Program-made: the position numbers and the translations under genes
Notes under the pieces: generated by a model
Told to the model about the DNA's origin: nothing
Database searches by the model: none
What the model saw: only the letters and a program-made list of their open reading frames with translations
In this document: positions 30,961-43,745 of the stretch, piece by piece
Layout of the letters: the number at the start of each line of letters is the position of its first letter
How positions within the stretch are numbered: position 1 is the stretch's first letter
DNA from: Acanthacorydalis orientalis
Lineage: Eukaryota > Arthropoda > Insecta > Megaloptera > Corydalidae
Direction of reading: 5' to 3'
NCBI GenBank assembly: GCA_034766995.1
Contig: CM068313.1
Coordinates: 24,935,012-24,999,011 of the forward strand
Length of the DNA: 64,000 nt

Positions 30961-32152
30961 AATTGAAAGTGGATATTTGTCTTTTACAATTGACTAAAGG
31001 TACATAAATAGATTCTTAAATTAATTTGTTACAATTTTGTTCTCTATCTTCGTATTAAATAATTAATTTATTTTTCATGGTTATAGTAATAAATTTGGTA
31101 AATAAATTCCTATATACTTAATTTTTACAATAATTTTATTTATTCGAATCAAACAATACGTGTTTGAATTAAATATAGATCAATTTTCGTAATTTTATTT
31201 TTTTTTTGTGTATATAGTAGATTTTTATTAAAATATGAATCTTCTGTGATGACTTTATATCAAAAAGGAGTTTTTTAATGTTTGAATTAATGTAGAGTAA
31301 AAAAAAGTCTAATAAAAATTAATATAAATCAAAAAGTATATTTTGTAAATATTTCTAAAATTTAAATTTTAAAGTAAAAAAATGCAAGCGAACACATACA
31401 TTTTAAATAATTTTATATTTATGGTAACGAATGCACAATTTACTAATTTATTTACAAACATATTTTTTACAAATTTATGATTAAATTTTTGTTTTTATTG
31501 TCTTATTATGATTTTTGCAAAGGTAGATTCAAAATTTAGCGCACGTAAAAGCAATTTGCGTATTCGTTATTATAATAAATTTTGTTCAGAATAATTGGTT
31601 TTTATCAGGAGTTTCAAACCAGAATCCATCAGTATATTAACATACCAGAGATTTTATATAAACGTGCCAGTTTTTTTTTAAAAAAAAATATCGTACTTTA
31701 TATAAAATATGTCTTTATTTATTGGACATACTTTTTTGTAAACAAATTTTAAAAAATAATCACACATAAATACATTGTAACTTTTCGTATATTTCCATAC
31801 GACGTTAAGAATAAAAATATTTCAATTTCTTTTAAAACGATTTATTTAAATTGACTTAAAACTTTTTAATTCTTTAACTAGAATAAATTCATTTGTATCG
31901 AGAAAATTTTCTTAAGACACGCTTTGTATATTGAAGTATAAATTAAACATTTTTCATCCGATTATGAAGAATAACTTCTCATAGCGAGATGTGTATTATA
32001 ATTAATGTTATATTCGTCAGTTACTTAACCAGAATTAAATCAAATAAATCGTTTTATTAGAACATATCAAATCGATTTACCACACAGCACGTTGCCAAAA
32101 TGAAATAAACGTTGTCATATGAATAAATATCTGATTTATTATCGAATCATGT

Positions 32153-32154
32153 AA

Positions 32155-32225
<71 letters not shown>
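32153..32225. repeat. (TA)n array
   Basis: 73 bp with one C interruption. Confidence 0.97.
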
Positions 32226-32229
<4 letters not shown>

Positions 32230-32289
32230 GAATGAATAGCGACCTGAAAATATGTATGCGTATGAAGCCCTGCAAGTAGCTGATTAAAC

Positions 32290-32560
32290 AAATTTATTAA
32301 TCAATTGGCAACCTGCGGGTCTTTTGCTCCGTAGGTCGTTAGTTGTTTTGAAATAAAGCCAAACATGGTCGTTGTCGCGGTAATATAATATGAGGCTGAC
32401 GAATTTGACATACGTGGAATAATGTAACGATCGTAGACCGCAGCTTCTGGAATTGACCCATTTATAATACGCGGCGGGCGTGCTGATCATCACACACGCA
32501 CATAAGAGGTCTGTGTAATCATTTTATATTGTTTTAGGTGGGGTTTCAGGTTTGGATTAA
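32290..32560. promoter_or_regulatory. GC-rich patch with clustered CpG
   Basis: Contains ACCTGCGGGTC, GTCGTTGTCGCGG, AACGATCGTAGACCGCAGC, TTTATAATACGCGGCGGGCG and a TTTATTAATCAATTGG homeodomain-like site at its left edge. The 69-codon minus frame across it shows no known domain. Confidence 0.3.
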
Positions 32561-33805
32561 GTTCTGTTTCGTTTTTGCCAAGGTCAAGATGATGTTTAAT
32601 AAATAGAAAGGAGTATTTATTTTAATCGGTTGCATTTATTTAGAAATGCATTTATGATTAAAAACATCTTTGTATGAAGTAGCAAGGGCGGCCAAAGGTA
32701 TTTGTTTTTTATATAAAAACCGAATGATTTGTTTATCTATTTTTTTGTTTATAAAGCATTTATTAAGAAATTTTATTATCAGAACTGCAATGATGAAGAA
32801 ACTGTACTTAAAAAATATATGCAATATTAAAACAGTAATATTTTACTATTGTTTAAGATAAACTTATTTAAATTAATAGCTTGTTAAGCTATTAATCAAT
32901 GCATCATGAGTTCGAATTATGTTTTATAGCAAGTCATGATACAATCATTTCGTGGTGTACTGGGAAAAATAAGACTTTATGTAATTATAAACCTTTGTAG
33001 AGGCGATTTGAATTAAAAAATACTACTTTAAGGTTGAATTTGTAAAATGAAAAAAATAATAATTGGATCTTAATTTTGATAGACACACTAAATAAATATA
33101 AAATATTTTTTAACGATTTCATTTAAATAGTTTTAAAAATTGTACAAGTAAAAATAAAAAAATGCTTTGAAAATAAAATAAAAATAGAAAAATGGAGTAT
33201 TTGAATGTTCAATTTTTATAGAAGCGCTTGTGTTTAAAAAGAACTTTTACATGAACTTTTACAAAGGACTTTTTACACAATGAATCCATTTCTTTATTCA
33301 ATAAAAACCTTTAATATTAGATTGAGAAATCTGTTTGAAGCATTTGCCACTAATTTTCACCGTATTTACTGTTTTAAGCAGGATTTTTAACAATTATTAT
33401 TGATATATAAACCAGTTGAATAAGGAAGTAATTATTTTTTAATTATTAAAATTATCTGTTACTGAAATCAATTTGCGTTTAAAAATGTATGTAGTTATAT
33501 AAAATATTACGAGAAATATAACTTCTGTTAAAGATTTTTTTGTATCTTCTTTAAAAATAATCATTTTTGTATAATTACTTTTTTAAAAAAAATTATAATA
33601 CAACATAAATAAACTCCATAATATAATTAGAAAAATATTTAGGATTTATAAATACTTTATTTACAAAATATTAAAAAACCGAAGGGAAATTTACAATCGT
33701 ATAAATACAAATACATTTCTTATTCCTTCCCTGACCAACAAATAAAATTTGCATTGCCACATTAAGTCATTCTTTAATGTGGTTAATGGCGCGCTTCACA
33801 GATTT

Positions 33806-33828
33806 ATATATATATATATATATATATC
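33806..33828. repeat. (TA)n array
   Basis: 23 bp, next to the GC-richer patch at 33.84 kb. Confidence 0.9.
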
Positions 33829-33839
33829 TTGTTGACCAT

Positions 33840-33960
33840 TTCTTCAGCAGACGGTACTTTGCAAGTTTACAGCACTTGTGAGGCTTGTACATGATTGCCA
33901 CTGCTGCCAAGTTGATGGAATGCAGATCTCAGTATACCAACGCACGCTCCCTGTATAATA
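33840..33960. promoter_or_regulatory. GC-richer patch
   Basis: Balanced-composition sequence (CAGCAGACGGTACTTTGC, GCCACTGCTGCCAAG, CCAACGCACGCTCCC) next to a (TA)n array. I tested all frames by eye and none is long or recognisable. Confidence 0.22.
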
Positions 33961-35630
33961 TGTTTTAATTTTATTTGGTTTCATTTATGTTAACAGCGGT
34001 GTCAATTACATGATGATCGAGAAGATCGAACGAGATTAGATACGAATAAGATTAATTAAATTAGGATCAACAGAACTAAGTAATTTGGGTTGTTGAATTC
34101 TTTGAAATTACAAACTGTAATTGGTTTGAATTCCAGTTGAAATAATTAACGATTTATTTATTACGTCGTTATATTTCTTAGAGAAAAAGGGAACTAATTT
34201 GGAATAAATTACAGAATACATAGAGAATTATACATAGTAATAAGAAAGTACTGTAACAGAAATAATTAATTGAAATGTATTAAAAAAATAATTAGTTATT
34301 TTTAACTTGTATTAAAAGTTTTGTTCGTGGATTTATTAATTTGTTTTGAAATAAATTTAAATTTACTTTATTTTTAATATAAAAGAATAATGAGTGACGA
34401 ATTTTTTTATAATTAATAATATATTAAAAATGAATTGCTTCTCTTAAAAATAGAACATGACAGAACAAATGTAGGAGAAAGATAACATTTAATATTTTTT
34501 TTCTTAGAACAAGAAAACTTTAATTAATTATATATATTGTTTCAAACAATTAAGATCAGGCTTTGTGTTATGTCACTGATCATTAAAAAAGCATTTATTT
34601 TAGTGGTAATGAGTTTAGATTTTAGCATTCTAAAAGAAATTTAATTAAAAAATATAGAATATTTCTTTTCAAGACAATATTAAAATCTCACATGTTGGTT
34701 AAAATTTTTAATTTAAATTTAGTTTCCATAATCGATTGAGCAATAGTTTATACATATTTAAAATATTCATTTATAAAATTCCAAATGAATTATTTATATT
34801 TAAAAATACAAACAATATTTAAATAAGACTACATAATATGAGGACGTCAGCCATTGTCGTATAAATAATTATTTGTTACTATAATTTGACTTCAATTCGA
34901 ATTTTATGTTCTGTTGTAGAGATAATATAATGTTTTCAATCAGCATGTTATCTTTTATAGATAAGATTTCCGAGATGAGCAGTCTTTAATGACTTGTGAC
35001 AACTGATTAGACAAAAATCAAACAAGTTGGTTACTATATACTCCAGCAGATCAATTGTGTAAGAATAAAAATATTACCATTCGAAACTCGTTTCTTCTTT
35101 TAGTCGATGTCCATGAAAACAAATACATGAATGATCACCTGTCGTCAAATTCAAACGTAAAACTAAATCGAAAACCACAAAACACGAATCATGACTGTTT
35201 GGAAAAAAAACATATACGAAATTATTTTAAATATTCGATAGAAATGTGTTAGGTAAAGTTGAAAAACTGTCAATTAATATGTTTTATTACAGCGCTTCCG
35301 TATCTTTGTACATAAAACTGAATCGTTTGATCTTAACCTACGATCTACATGCCAAAACATCAATTTTTTCACTTATCGATGTGGTCATCTTCAAACAGTT
35401 ATAGTTTAAATATAAACCATTAGTGATTTTTTTTCTTCTGAGTAAAGCATTTCGAGTGGGAGTGGTTTGCGATCTAAATCAATGTTTAGGTTATAAATAT
35501 ACTATTTAATGTTTTAACAGTGAAACATTTTTTTGTGCAGTTAGCTTCAGTGAAATATTTTATACTTTAACTTTTTTCAACTAATACAGGGATTGAGAAT
35601 TTATTGGGTTCATTAGTTTATTTTAGGTAT

Positions 35631-35635
35631 TATAC

Positions 35636-35700
<65 letters not shown>

Positions 35701-35708
35701 TATATATG
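35631..35708. repeat. (TA)n array
   Basis: 78 bp with two C and one G interruptions. Confidence 0.96.
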
Positions 35709-36003
35709 ATATAGAATATTACACTGAAGATTTAATATACAAATTTGATTTTTATATACTTTCTTTCTTTATTTTTCTCAGTATAAAAGATATCAAATAA
35801 AAATTAATAATGTGCCAATACATTTAGTTAAAAATATGCTGTATGATATTAAATCCTATGACATATTAAGCTATATGTTTTAATTGTTTTTAAGACAGTT
35901 AAAACATAGAAAAAATAATCTTAAAGATTGACGGTAAATTTGATATTAATACTAACGCTAATCATGCTGACGCATTTATACATACATACATGCACAGATA
36001 TTC

Positions 36004-36068
36004 TATATATATGTATATATATGTATATATATGTATATATATGTATATATATGTATATATATAAATAT
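36004..36068. repeat. (GTATATATAT)n, 10-bp phased array
   Basis: Five G residues exactly 10 bp apart (36013, 36023, 36033, 36043, 36053) in a TA background. Confidence 0.97.
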
Positions 36069-36639
36069 ATTTGTTGAATATATAGGTACCTTTGTGTGTA
36101 GACAAATAAATTTTTTCTACGTTAGGTTGAGAAAGGCTTCGACCATTAAACATGTATGTAATTCGTTACCTTTTTAGGTAGTTCACTGTAATGGCCAAGT
36201 TTTTTTATTCTAATGGGTCATAAAAATTTTTTTGAACTTTGGGTGTCTTAAGAATTGGATGCGAAATCTTTTCCATTAATCGTCAATATTTATATTTGTT
36301 TTTAATACTTTTTTAATATTTATTAGTCTATGTATTTTTAAATATATAAGCTTAATAAAAAAAAACTTTAACAACCCATATTTTATTAATTTGAAGTAAT
36401 TAAAGTTAATTTATAATAATAAAATTTTGTCACTATATGTACACGTTTTATAAAATAAGAATTTATCATTATATTCCATTCTCTACTAAGTTAATTACTT
36501 TGATCTCACTATTTCTTGCAGTAATCAGAGATTCAGTACTATATAAATGTAATTTATTACATTTCTTTGTTAAATATAAAAAAATATATATTTTAAATAA
36601 ATAATTAATTAATTTTTGTATACACAGTAGAATATCAAT

Positions 36640-36679
<40 letters not shown>

Positions 36680-36682
36680 CGT
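36640..36682. repeat. (TA)n(TG)n compound repeat
   Basis: TA repeat passing into TG repeat. Confidence 0.96.
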
Positions 36683-36865
36683 AAAAAAATTTGAAATGTA
36701 ATATGCAAAGAAATATAATTTATTTTTTATATGTATACATATCATTCTGCCTTATGAAAAAAAATATGTAAGAAATTAGTACACTTGCCAAATATAGGTG
36801 ATACATAATGCAAATAATATTTTAAAAGTGTGTAAAGGATAATTCATACATTTCTTTCTTCATCT

Positions 36866-36868
<3 letters not shown>

Positions 36869-36912
<44 letters not shown>
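36869..36912. repeat. (TA)n array
   Basis: 44 bp, uninterrupted. Confidence 0.97.
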
Positions 36913-36915
<3 letters not shown>

Positions 36916-37349
36916 ACACATATGTATTTAAAGAGAAAAAAAATAAGTCTTAACATTATTCTTTATTTGATAAAATACCACACACAATGTCTTTTAAGTA
37001 GTTTGTACCCCACAGCGCAACCACGAAGTTTTATTAAAAAAGTTATAAAGATTTCAACCCCAACATAATTAAGAGTGATGTCCGTAAGAATAATAAATTA
37101 ATTTCTCGTTTCTTCAAGTTTTCGTCACACGATGAAATAATATAAATGTCACAAAAATATTTTTATTGAATATTATGTGCGTTTTTTATAATAAATGTGA
37201 CATCTTTTTTATAATTATATACCTTATTAATTATAATTCGTGTGTTTTGATTTATGAATATTTAGGAATACGCCTTTTATCATTTTCAATTTATTATTTG
37301 TATTATTTAATATTTTACCTGCAATTAAAATATACACAACACACATTTT

Positions 37350-37417
<68 letters not shown>
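37350..37417. repeat. (CA)n(TA)n compound repeat
   Basis: About 22 bp CA followed by about 45 bp TA. Confidence 0.97.
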
Positions 37418-37422
<5 letters not shown>

Positions 37423-38143
37423 AGTATATGTTTCAAAAAACAGAAATGTAATGGACAATTGGTAACATTTGTTTTCAAATGGATAAAAAGTTATAAATTA
37501 AATAAGAACAAATTAATTTTGAACAGGTCTCTAAGCTTTTTAATTAAAACAATTCATGGAAGATAATTTATTTAAGGATATGTATTGTCTGTTTGAAAAA
37601 AGTTCTCAAAGATAAAGAAAAAATCCATGTATAATAAAATACTAGTTATTTACATAGTAAATTATTATTTAAAATAACATTATGTAAATATTTCATTTAG
37701 AACAAATAGGTAAAAAATCTGAATTAATATTACTTCAATATGCATTGACTATATTAAATTCTGTACAGAGTTATTATATATTTGATTTGACCTTCGTTTA
37801 ATTTCCTTTCATTCATGTAAATAAACTTTAAAAATAGAGCAAATGAAAAAGTATTTAAAAAAATACAAGATCGAGTATTAACAAAAAATAGAAGCCGACT
37901 AATCACTGGGTGTAATTACGTAAAATTTATGAAGCGTTATGTAAAAGTATTTACATGTTGAAAAATACATATGTATTCAAATAATCCTTGAAAACGATTG
38001 AAAAAAATCTTTGAAAACAACAAAAAACTATAAAAATTGATCTATACATCGGTCACTGAAATAAGATAAATGTTAAACGTTTTCATTAAACAGTTACTAG
38101 AATGCAAAGTGGCAATTAGCAAAAAAATGTAGAAAAAAACGGC

Positions 38144-38185
38144 AGATGGTGTTAATAGCACGTGCTGCAATTTACACCTCCATCT
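38144..38185. repeat. Imperfect hairpin around an AGCACGTGCT palindrome
   Basis: Outer arms AGATGG and CCATCT (38180-38185) and TGTTAA/TTTACA segments enclose a perfect 10-bp palindrome, AGCACGTGCT (38157-38166), which contains the E-box CACGTG. Confidence 0.6.
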
Positions 38186-39469
38186 ATATATAAATATAGA
38201 ATCAAATTATTCAGTAACATTAAGTATCCGATTGTGGTCTTTCTATTGCATATCGTGGACACTTTATATGAAAATTTACTTGAGGTTTATATGACATTAA
38301 TAATGAAAAAAAATTGTTGTTGATATGCAGATGAGCATATTAAATTTTTGCATACTGTAGAGTGCTAAGTAAAAACTAGACATGGTACAGAATTAAATTA
38401 TAGAGGTACCTCGTCTTACTTGTTTGCAAAAGAATGCTGTTAAATTTTGAAACTACTTTCATGCAAAAAACTTATATGAAAGCAGTTTAATAAAACGGAC
38501 ACGTGCTGAAATTGCCAGTGTATTTTTGGGGTAATTTTTGACTTTTCAATAAATAAAATATTTTTTATTTTAATCTATTTTAAGTCTATGTTTAATATTA
38601 AAAATAAGTTTAATTTATAATAGAATTGTTTTTGTAAGAGGAAGTTTCGAGGAATATATTTGTAAATTGAATATAGGAATATTTTTGAATAAATAGAGTC
38701 TTACTCGTTTATATTGTTATTGACCATTATAACTTGTTTTTTAAAAAAAATTCTGAAAATTTGACCATATTTTTCTTAGCATAGTGATTACATTTTTCTA
38801 AATAATAATTATTTTCAATATTTGAAATAATAACTAATAAAAAAAATAATTATAATAAGTATGTGTTTAAAAAAAATAATTTAGTTTTACTAATTTACAA
38901 AATAATGTATTCAAATTTCATAACAGCTTAAATATTTTTTATGAACGAGGAGTTAAATCATGCACAAGGTATAAAAAAATACAGGAATAAAAAATATTTT
39001 AATAAGACCCTAAATAACTGTTCGATTAACTTGTTGAAAAAATTATTGAAATAATAATCTTTAAATATGTTCATGGAATAGACAACTATAAAGTTCTATT
39101 TACTAACTAAAATATTTATATAAATTATATGTTTTCTTCTAAAAAAGTTTGTCAGTATTAAAATGTTTATAATTAATTAATAAAAAGAACATAAAAATGG
39201 TTGAATTTTAAGTGTACTTCGTATGCTAAAGTTATTTTTTTATTTCTGTGTAATGAACATTTTGAGTTTAATTTTAAGCCTAAATTGACGACATGAAGTA
39301 GTTATCATATAAGATTTATTATTTTTATAATATTAACTGTAACATTGATGAATGTTCAATAGATACTGTTGTAGATTGATAAGATAAATGTCAGTATATT
39401 GGTTATATGGCATCATTTAAAAGTATTGTGTACCTTAAAAGAAATATGCTATATAGCTTACAAGGACAT

Positions 39470-39482
39470 GTATATATATATG

Positions 39483-39515
<33 letters not shown>

Positions 39516-39545
39516 GTAAGTGTATTGTGTGTGTGCATGAGTGTG
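39470..39545. repeat. (TA)n(CA)n then GT-rich repeat
   Basis: TA, then (CA)n, then after a short spacer TGTGTGTGTGC; the CA and GT parts are complementary and could pair. Confidence 0.92.
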
Positions 39546-39962
39546 AAGATAGTGTATGTTTTAGTATCCATTATACTTAACCAATTTAGATTAACTAATC
39601 GATGAATAAACAAGATTTCATTAGGACTCAAAGTGTTAATGAACTTAGAAATCAGTTCTGTTTATTCATGATTAATTTTTGCACAATGAGTAGGAATTTT
39701 TGTTTTATTTTACAATTCGAAATAAATTAAAGCGAATTTATGTGGAGTCACAGGCATTATTAGGTTCGCTTATCATACGAAATACTTGATTTGCGCCCAC
39801 TTGAACAAGTCTGTAAATGGAATTTTTTGTAAGTCAATCATTATATATATATATATATTAAAATATTTATGTAGATTTGTTATATGCTGTTGTCGAATAA
39901 AAGTAAAAAAGTACATAAGCATATTTTATTAGTAATTAAAAGCGAATGAATATAATTATCTG

Positions 39963-39963
<1 letters not shown>

Positions 39964-40006
<43 letters not shown>
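39964..40006. repeat. (TA)n array
   Basis: 43 bp, uninterrupted. Confidence 0.97.
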
Positions 40007-40010
<4 letters not shown>

Positions 40011-40536
40011 ACTAATAATAATAAAATCGTATTTGTTCTTAAAACTAATACACAAGCTTAATAAACACACAAAAAATATTTATTTTTTGTTTGTGTCCTG
40101 TATGACAATGAAAACTAATTAAAAAGATTTTTTTTCTTAAAAGAAATAACTAGTAACTTAATTTTGCTTAATTGAAAAATAAATGTAATAAAATTGTAAA
40201 TACGTTTCGGAATCGGCATATCTATAAACTGCGGTTTAGAAATATATTTTTTATATCGTATTAGCTACGTATATAAAAAAAACATTTACTTAAACCAGTA
40301 TTTAATTAAAATGATATATTCCTTAATAACTCATGAATATTTAATATGTTTAGAATAAAAACTATAAACACGCTCACAACAATTATTATAGACCTTCATA
40401 TGAAATTCAAGTCAATATGTCAAGTGTTTCTAATGTCTCGGAATAACTACAGTTATAATAAGAAAATAAATGCGTATGAAATATTCATTTCAATATTTTT
40501 GTATTATAAATATACATAAACATATTTAGACATACA

Positions 40537-40539
<3 letters not shown>

Positions 40540-40588
<49 letters not shown>
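40540..40588. repeat. (TA)n array
   Basis: 49 bp with one G interruption. Confidence 0.96.
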
Positions 40589-40774
40589 CTCTTTACTCTT
40601 GCTTCATTTATTTAAAAAGTAGAAACAATGTATATTTTTATAATAAAACAGTTTAAAATTTATATATAAATCTGGAAAAATATAAAGGGACATCACAGGT
40701 AGTCAGAGATTTTATCACTTAATTATGTGCTTTTTTTTTGTTCCCACATACTGATGATTTAAGCACACACACAG

Positions 40775-40775
<1 letters not shown>

Positions 40776-40843
<68 letters not shown>
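40776..40843. repeat. (TA)n array
   Basis: 68 bp, uninterrupted. Confidence 0.97.
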
Positions 40844-40846
<3 letters not shown>

Positions 40847-41205
40847 TTCGTGAATTACGGAATTTTTCGTCTCATCAATGCTAATAAGTTATTATCCTAT
40901 GGATAAATTAATTTCTGCTTGTTTTAATCAATTCTTATCTTTATAGAATCTATGAAAATTTTGATTAGATACTATTTTATAAATAAATATGAAATAAATT
41001 AATGGCGAATGAAGTATTATTTAAGATCATATATAAAATCAACTTTATTAAGATTTTTATATTAACTGTTTTATAATTTAATTATTTTGTATATTTATTA
41101 TGTTATATTTCTTAAAAAAAAAATTATTACTTTATCTACTTTGTTGATAAAATAAAATTAATGAACTTTGATACTTTTTATATTATTTTATGTTTGATAT
41201 AATTT

Positions 41206-41251
41206 ATATATATATATATATATATATTATGTTATATATATATATATTATG

Positions 41252-41294
<43 letters not shown>
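41206..41294. repeat. (TA)n array with 20-bp ATTATGTT duplication
   Basis: TA background with ATTATGTT occurring twice, G residues at 41231 and 41251. Confidence 0.95.
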
Positions 41295-41297
<3 letters not shown>

Positions 41298-43129
41298 TCG
41301 TAGATAGATAAAAAAACGAAGAAAGTGTATTTAAGTTAAAAACATATTTTCAGTCTCAAAACATGTGTACATAATTCCGGGTTTATTATTTACTGAGCAT
41401 ACTGGAATGTGTGGTAGTTTGAAAGTTACTTATATTTATATAAAGTTAAATTCAAAGTAATTTAACAATTTGAAATTCTATTTTTTTAACCTTTTAATTT
41501 GTAAAGATTATACATTTATACTTCATATCTCTTTTGATTATTAACAAATGCTGTACTTATTTTACAATTATGACATAATGTTTACTTGTGTAAATATGAT
41601 CTTAAAATTATTTTATGTAGCTGTGTGTTAAAAGATTGGAATTGAAAGTGTGTGTTTATCTTTTTACTAAGTTCTTATTGTTGTTATTTGTTAAGTAAAA
41701 TTTTTATCCATAATTACTTTTGAAATTAATCTGTGTAATTATATATAGGATAAATGTAATTAAACAGACCATGTATTATTTTCATGATACTCTGCGAAGA
41801 ATTAAATAGTTTGCAAAAAATCACTTCTAGAAACAGATAACATAATTCATATATGACGTGTAAAGTAATTTTATAAATGTTTTTTATTGCTGTTTAATTT
41901 CTTTGAGTTAGGTAATTAACTAGAAACCGATGGGCTCCGAGATCAAATTCTTTCTAAGTCGTTTTAATATGAAAAAATCATAGGTTATTTGAAATCAATC
42001 ATCTTCACTTTAATGTAACTACCTGAAAGGAATATAAATTTCTAAGTAAGGATTATGGAAAGAAGAAACTAAATTATTTAAGACATTAACAGGTAAATAT
42101 TTTTATGTTTATAAAAATAATCATGTAATGAAGATTAAAAAAATATGTTCAAATTATTTAATAAAGAACAAAAAGAGAAATGTTTGTTTTTCCTATTAGA
42201 TAGATTTGTTTTTACTACATGAAATAGAAATAAATATTTAAAATTTAACTCATATTTAATGTAAAAAAAATTTTTTCAGTGAACATAAAAAAATATTAAC
42301 AAGAAAAAATTAAATCAATAATATTAGAACTTTCAAGTAAAATACAAATATTAATTTGCACTCATAACAATTTCAGACAGATTTCTGTATTCGATAATAG
42401 AGAGGAAAAATCCATAAAATCTTGTTCAGTCAATTATCAATATATAGATTATCATTATGTTTCAAAAACGATTACAGAATATTTCGTGACTTTTCTTAAA
42501 TTAATCAATTCTAATTTACATAATGATCTTTATTTTCTCTTTGCATTGATCGGTTATTAAAATCTGAAAAAAACAATTTTATTTTGAAAGAGATTTGTTC
42601 ATCTGAGAACAGATATTATATACACTAAAACTGGTCCACATTCTTTTCGAAGCAAATTAATTCAGAGACCGTATAAGTAGTAAAACTTATTAAACGATTC
42701 AGTGTAAAACTAAAGCACGATCTCATAAATCATGTAATTTAAATTCGGACGTTAGTGTCAAGGAAAACGTATAAAATATTAATGATTATACATTTCTCAC
42801 AAATTTCGGACGGAACATACGGAACGAGAACTACTGATTTCAAAGATTCATGAAGTTAAATTTGATCAGACAGAAATTAATTTTGTTTTTTAATGAATTT
42901 TGATTGATGTCTGATTACACAAGTTCGTGTTGAATCAAAATTATAAAGAAATCAATATGATTCAAACACGAATTTTATTTATCATGGATTTAATTAATAT
43001 TAAATAAATGCATATTAATTATGGCCTTTCCATTTTTTTAATTTCTCAGTATATCAGTCTTCAAGCGGCCAGCTTTAACTAATTATTAAATATATTTATT
43101 TAAACAGCAAACAATTTATTTAAATTTGT

Positions 43130-43130
<1 letters not shown>

Positions 43131-43160
<30 letters not shown>

Positions 43161-43175
43161 GTATATATATATATG

Positions 43176-43207
<32 letters not shown>

Positions 43208-43209
43208 TA
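43131..43209. repeat. 14-bp phased (TA)n array
   Basis: G residues at 43147, 43161, 43175 and 43189, exactly 14 bp apart, in pure TA. Confidence 0.97.
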
Positions 43210-43499
43210 GGGTTATTTAATTTTCTTACATTATGCGTACTTTTTTTAATTCTTATACATTTGGTACTTATAACGATTTTTTTATTCGTCATTAACAAAA
43301 CCGTTTTTATTACAGTATTTTAATATTGATTGATTGATTGTTCACCTTATATTCTTAATTAATTATATCACTTATAATTATTGACTTGTATAGTTAAAAA
43401 CAATTTGTTCTTTTCCGGGTAAAATAGGTGGATTATGTTTGTTATTAAATTAAAAAGTTTATTAATTAATCTTAAGCACAAAATACTTTTACGTAAATT

Positions 43500-43595
<96 letters not shown>
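43500..43595. repeat. Longest pure (TA)n array
   Basis: About 95 bp of uninterrupted TA, the longest perfect array in the window. Confidence 0.97.
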
Positions 43596-43598
<3 letters not shown>

Positions 43599-43681
43599 GC
43601 AAATTAAAAATCAGTTATAATGAGAGAATGTATCTATAATAGGCGTGTAATATGATACTTTTAACCAATACCTACATACTT

Positions 43682-43745
43682 ATCCACACACATACATAAA
43701 TACATATATATATATATATATATATACATACATATACAATATGTA
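43682..43745. repeat. CA/CATA/TA compound repeat
   Basis: CACACACATACATAAATACATA leading into a short TA run and CATACATATAC. Confidence 0.88.

Larger units (their letters stand above)
27785..32289. other. AT-rich noncoding stretch
   Basis: No gene. A slightly GC-richer section at 29.4-29.7 kb; otherwise (TA)n arrays. Confidence 0.72.

Noticed and set aside
31665..31695. Poly-T/poly-A inverted stretch
   Set aside because: Homopolymer complementarity is expected by chance at this base composition.
32880..32940. GAGTTCGAATTATG resembling a tRNA B box
   Set aside because: No A box or cloverleaf in the expected upstream interval.
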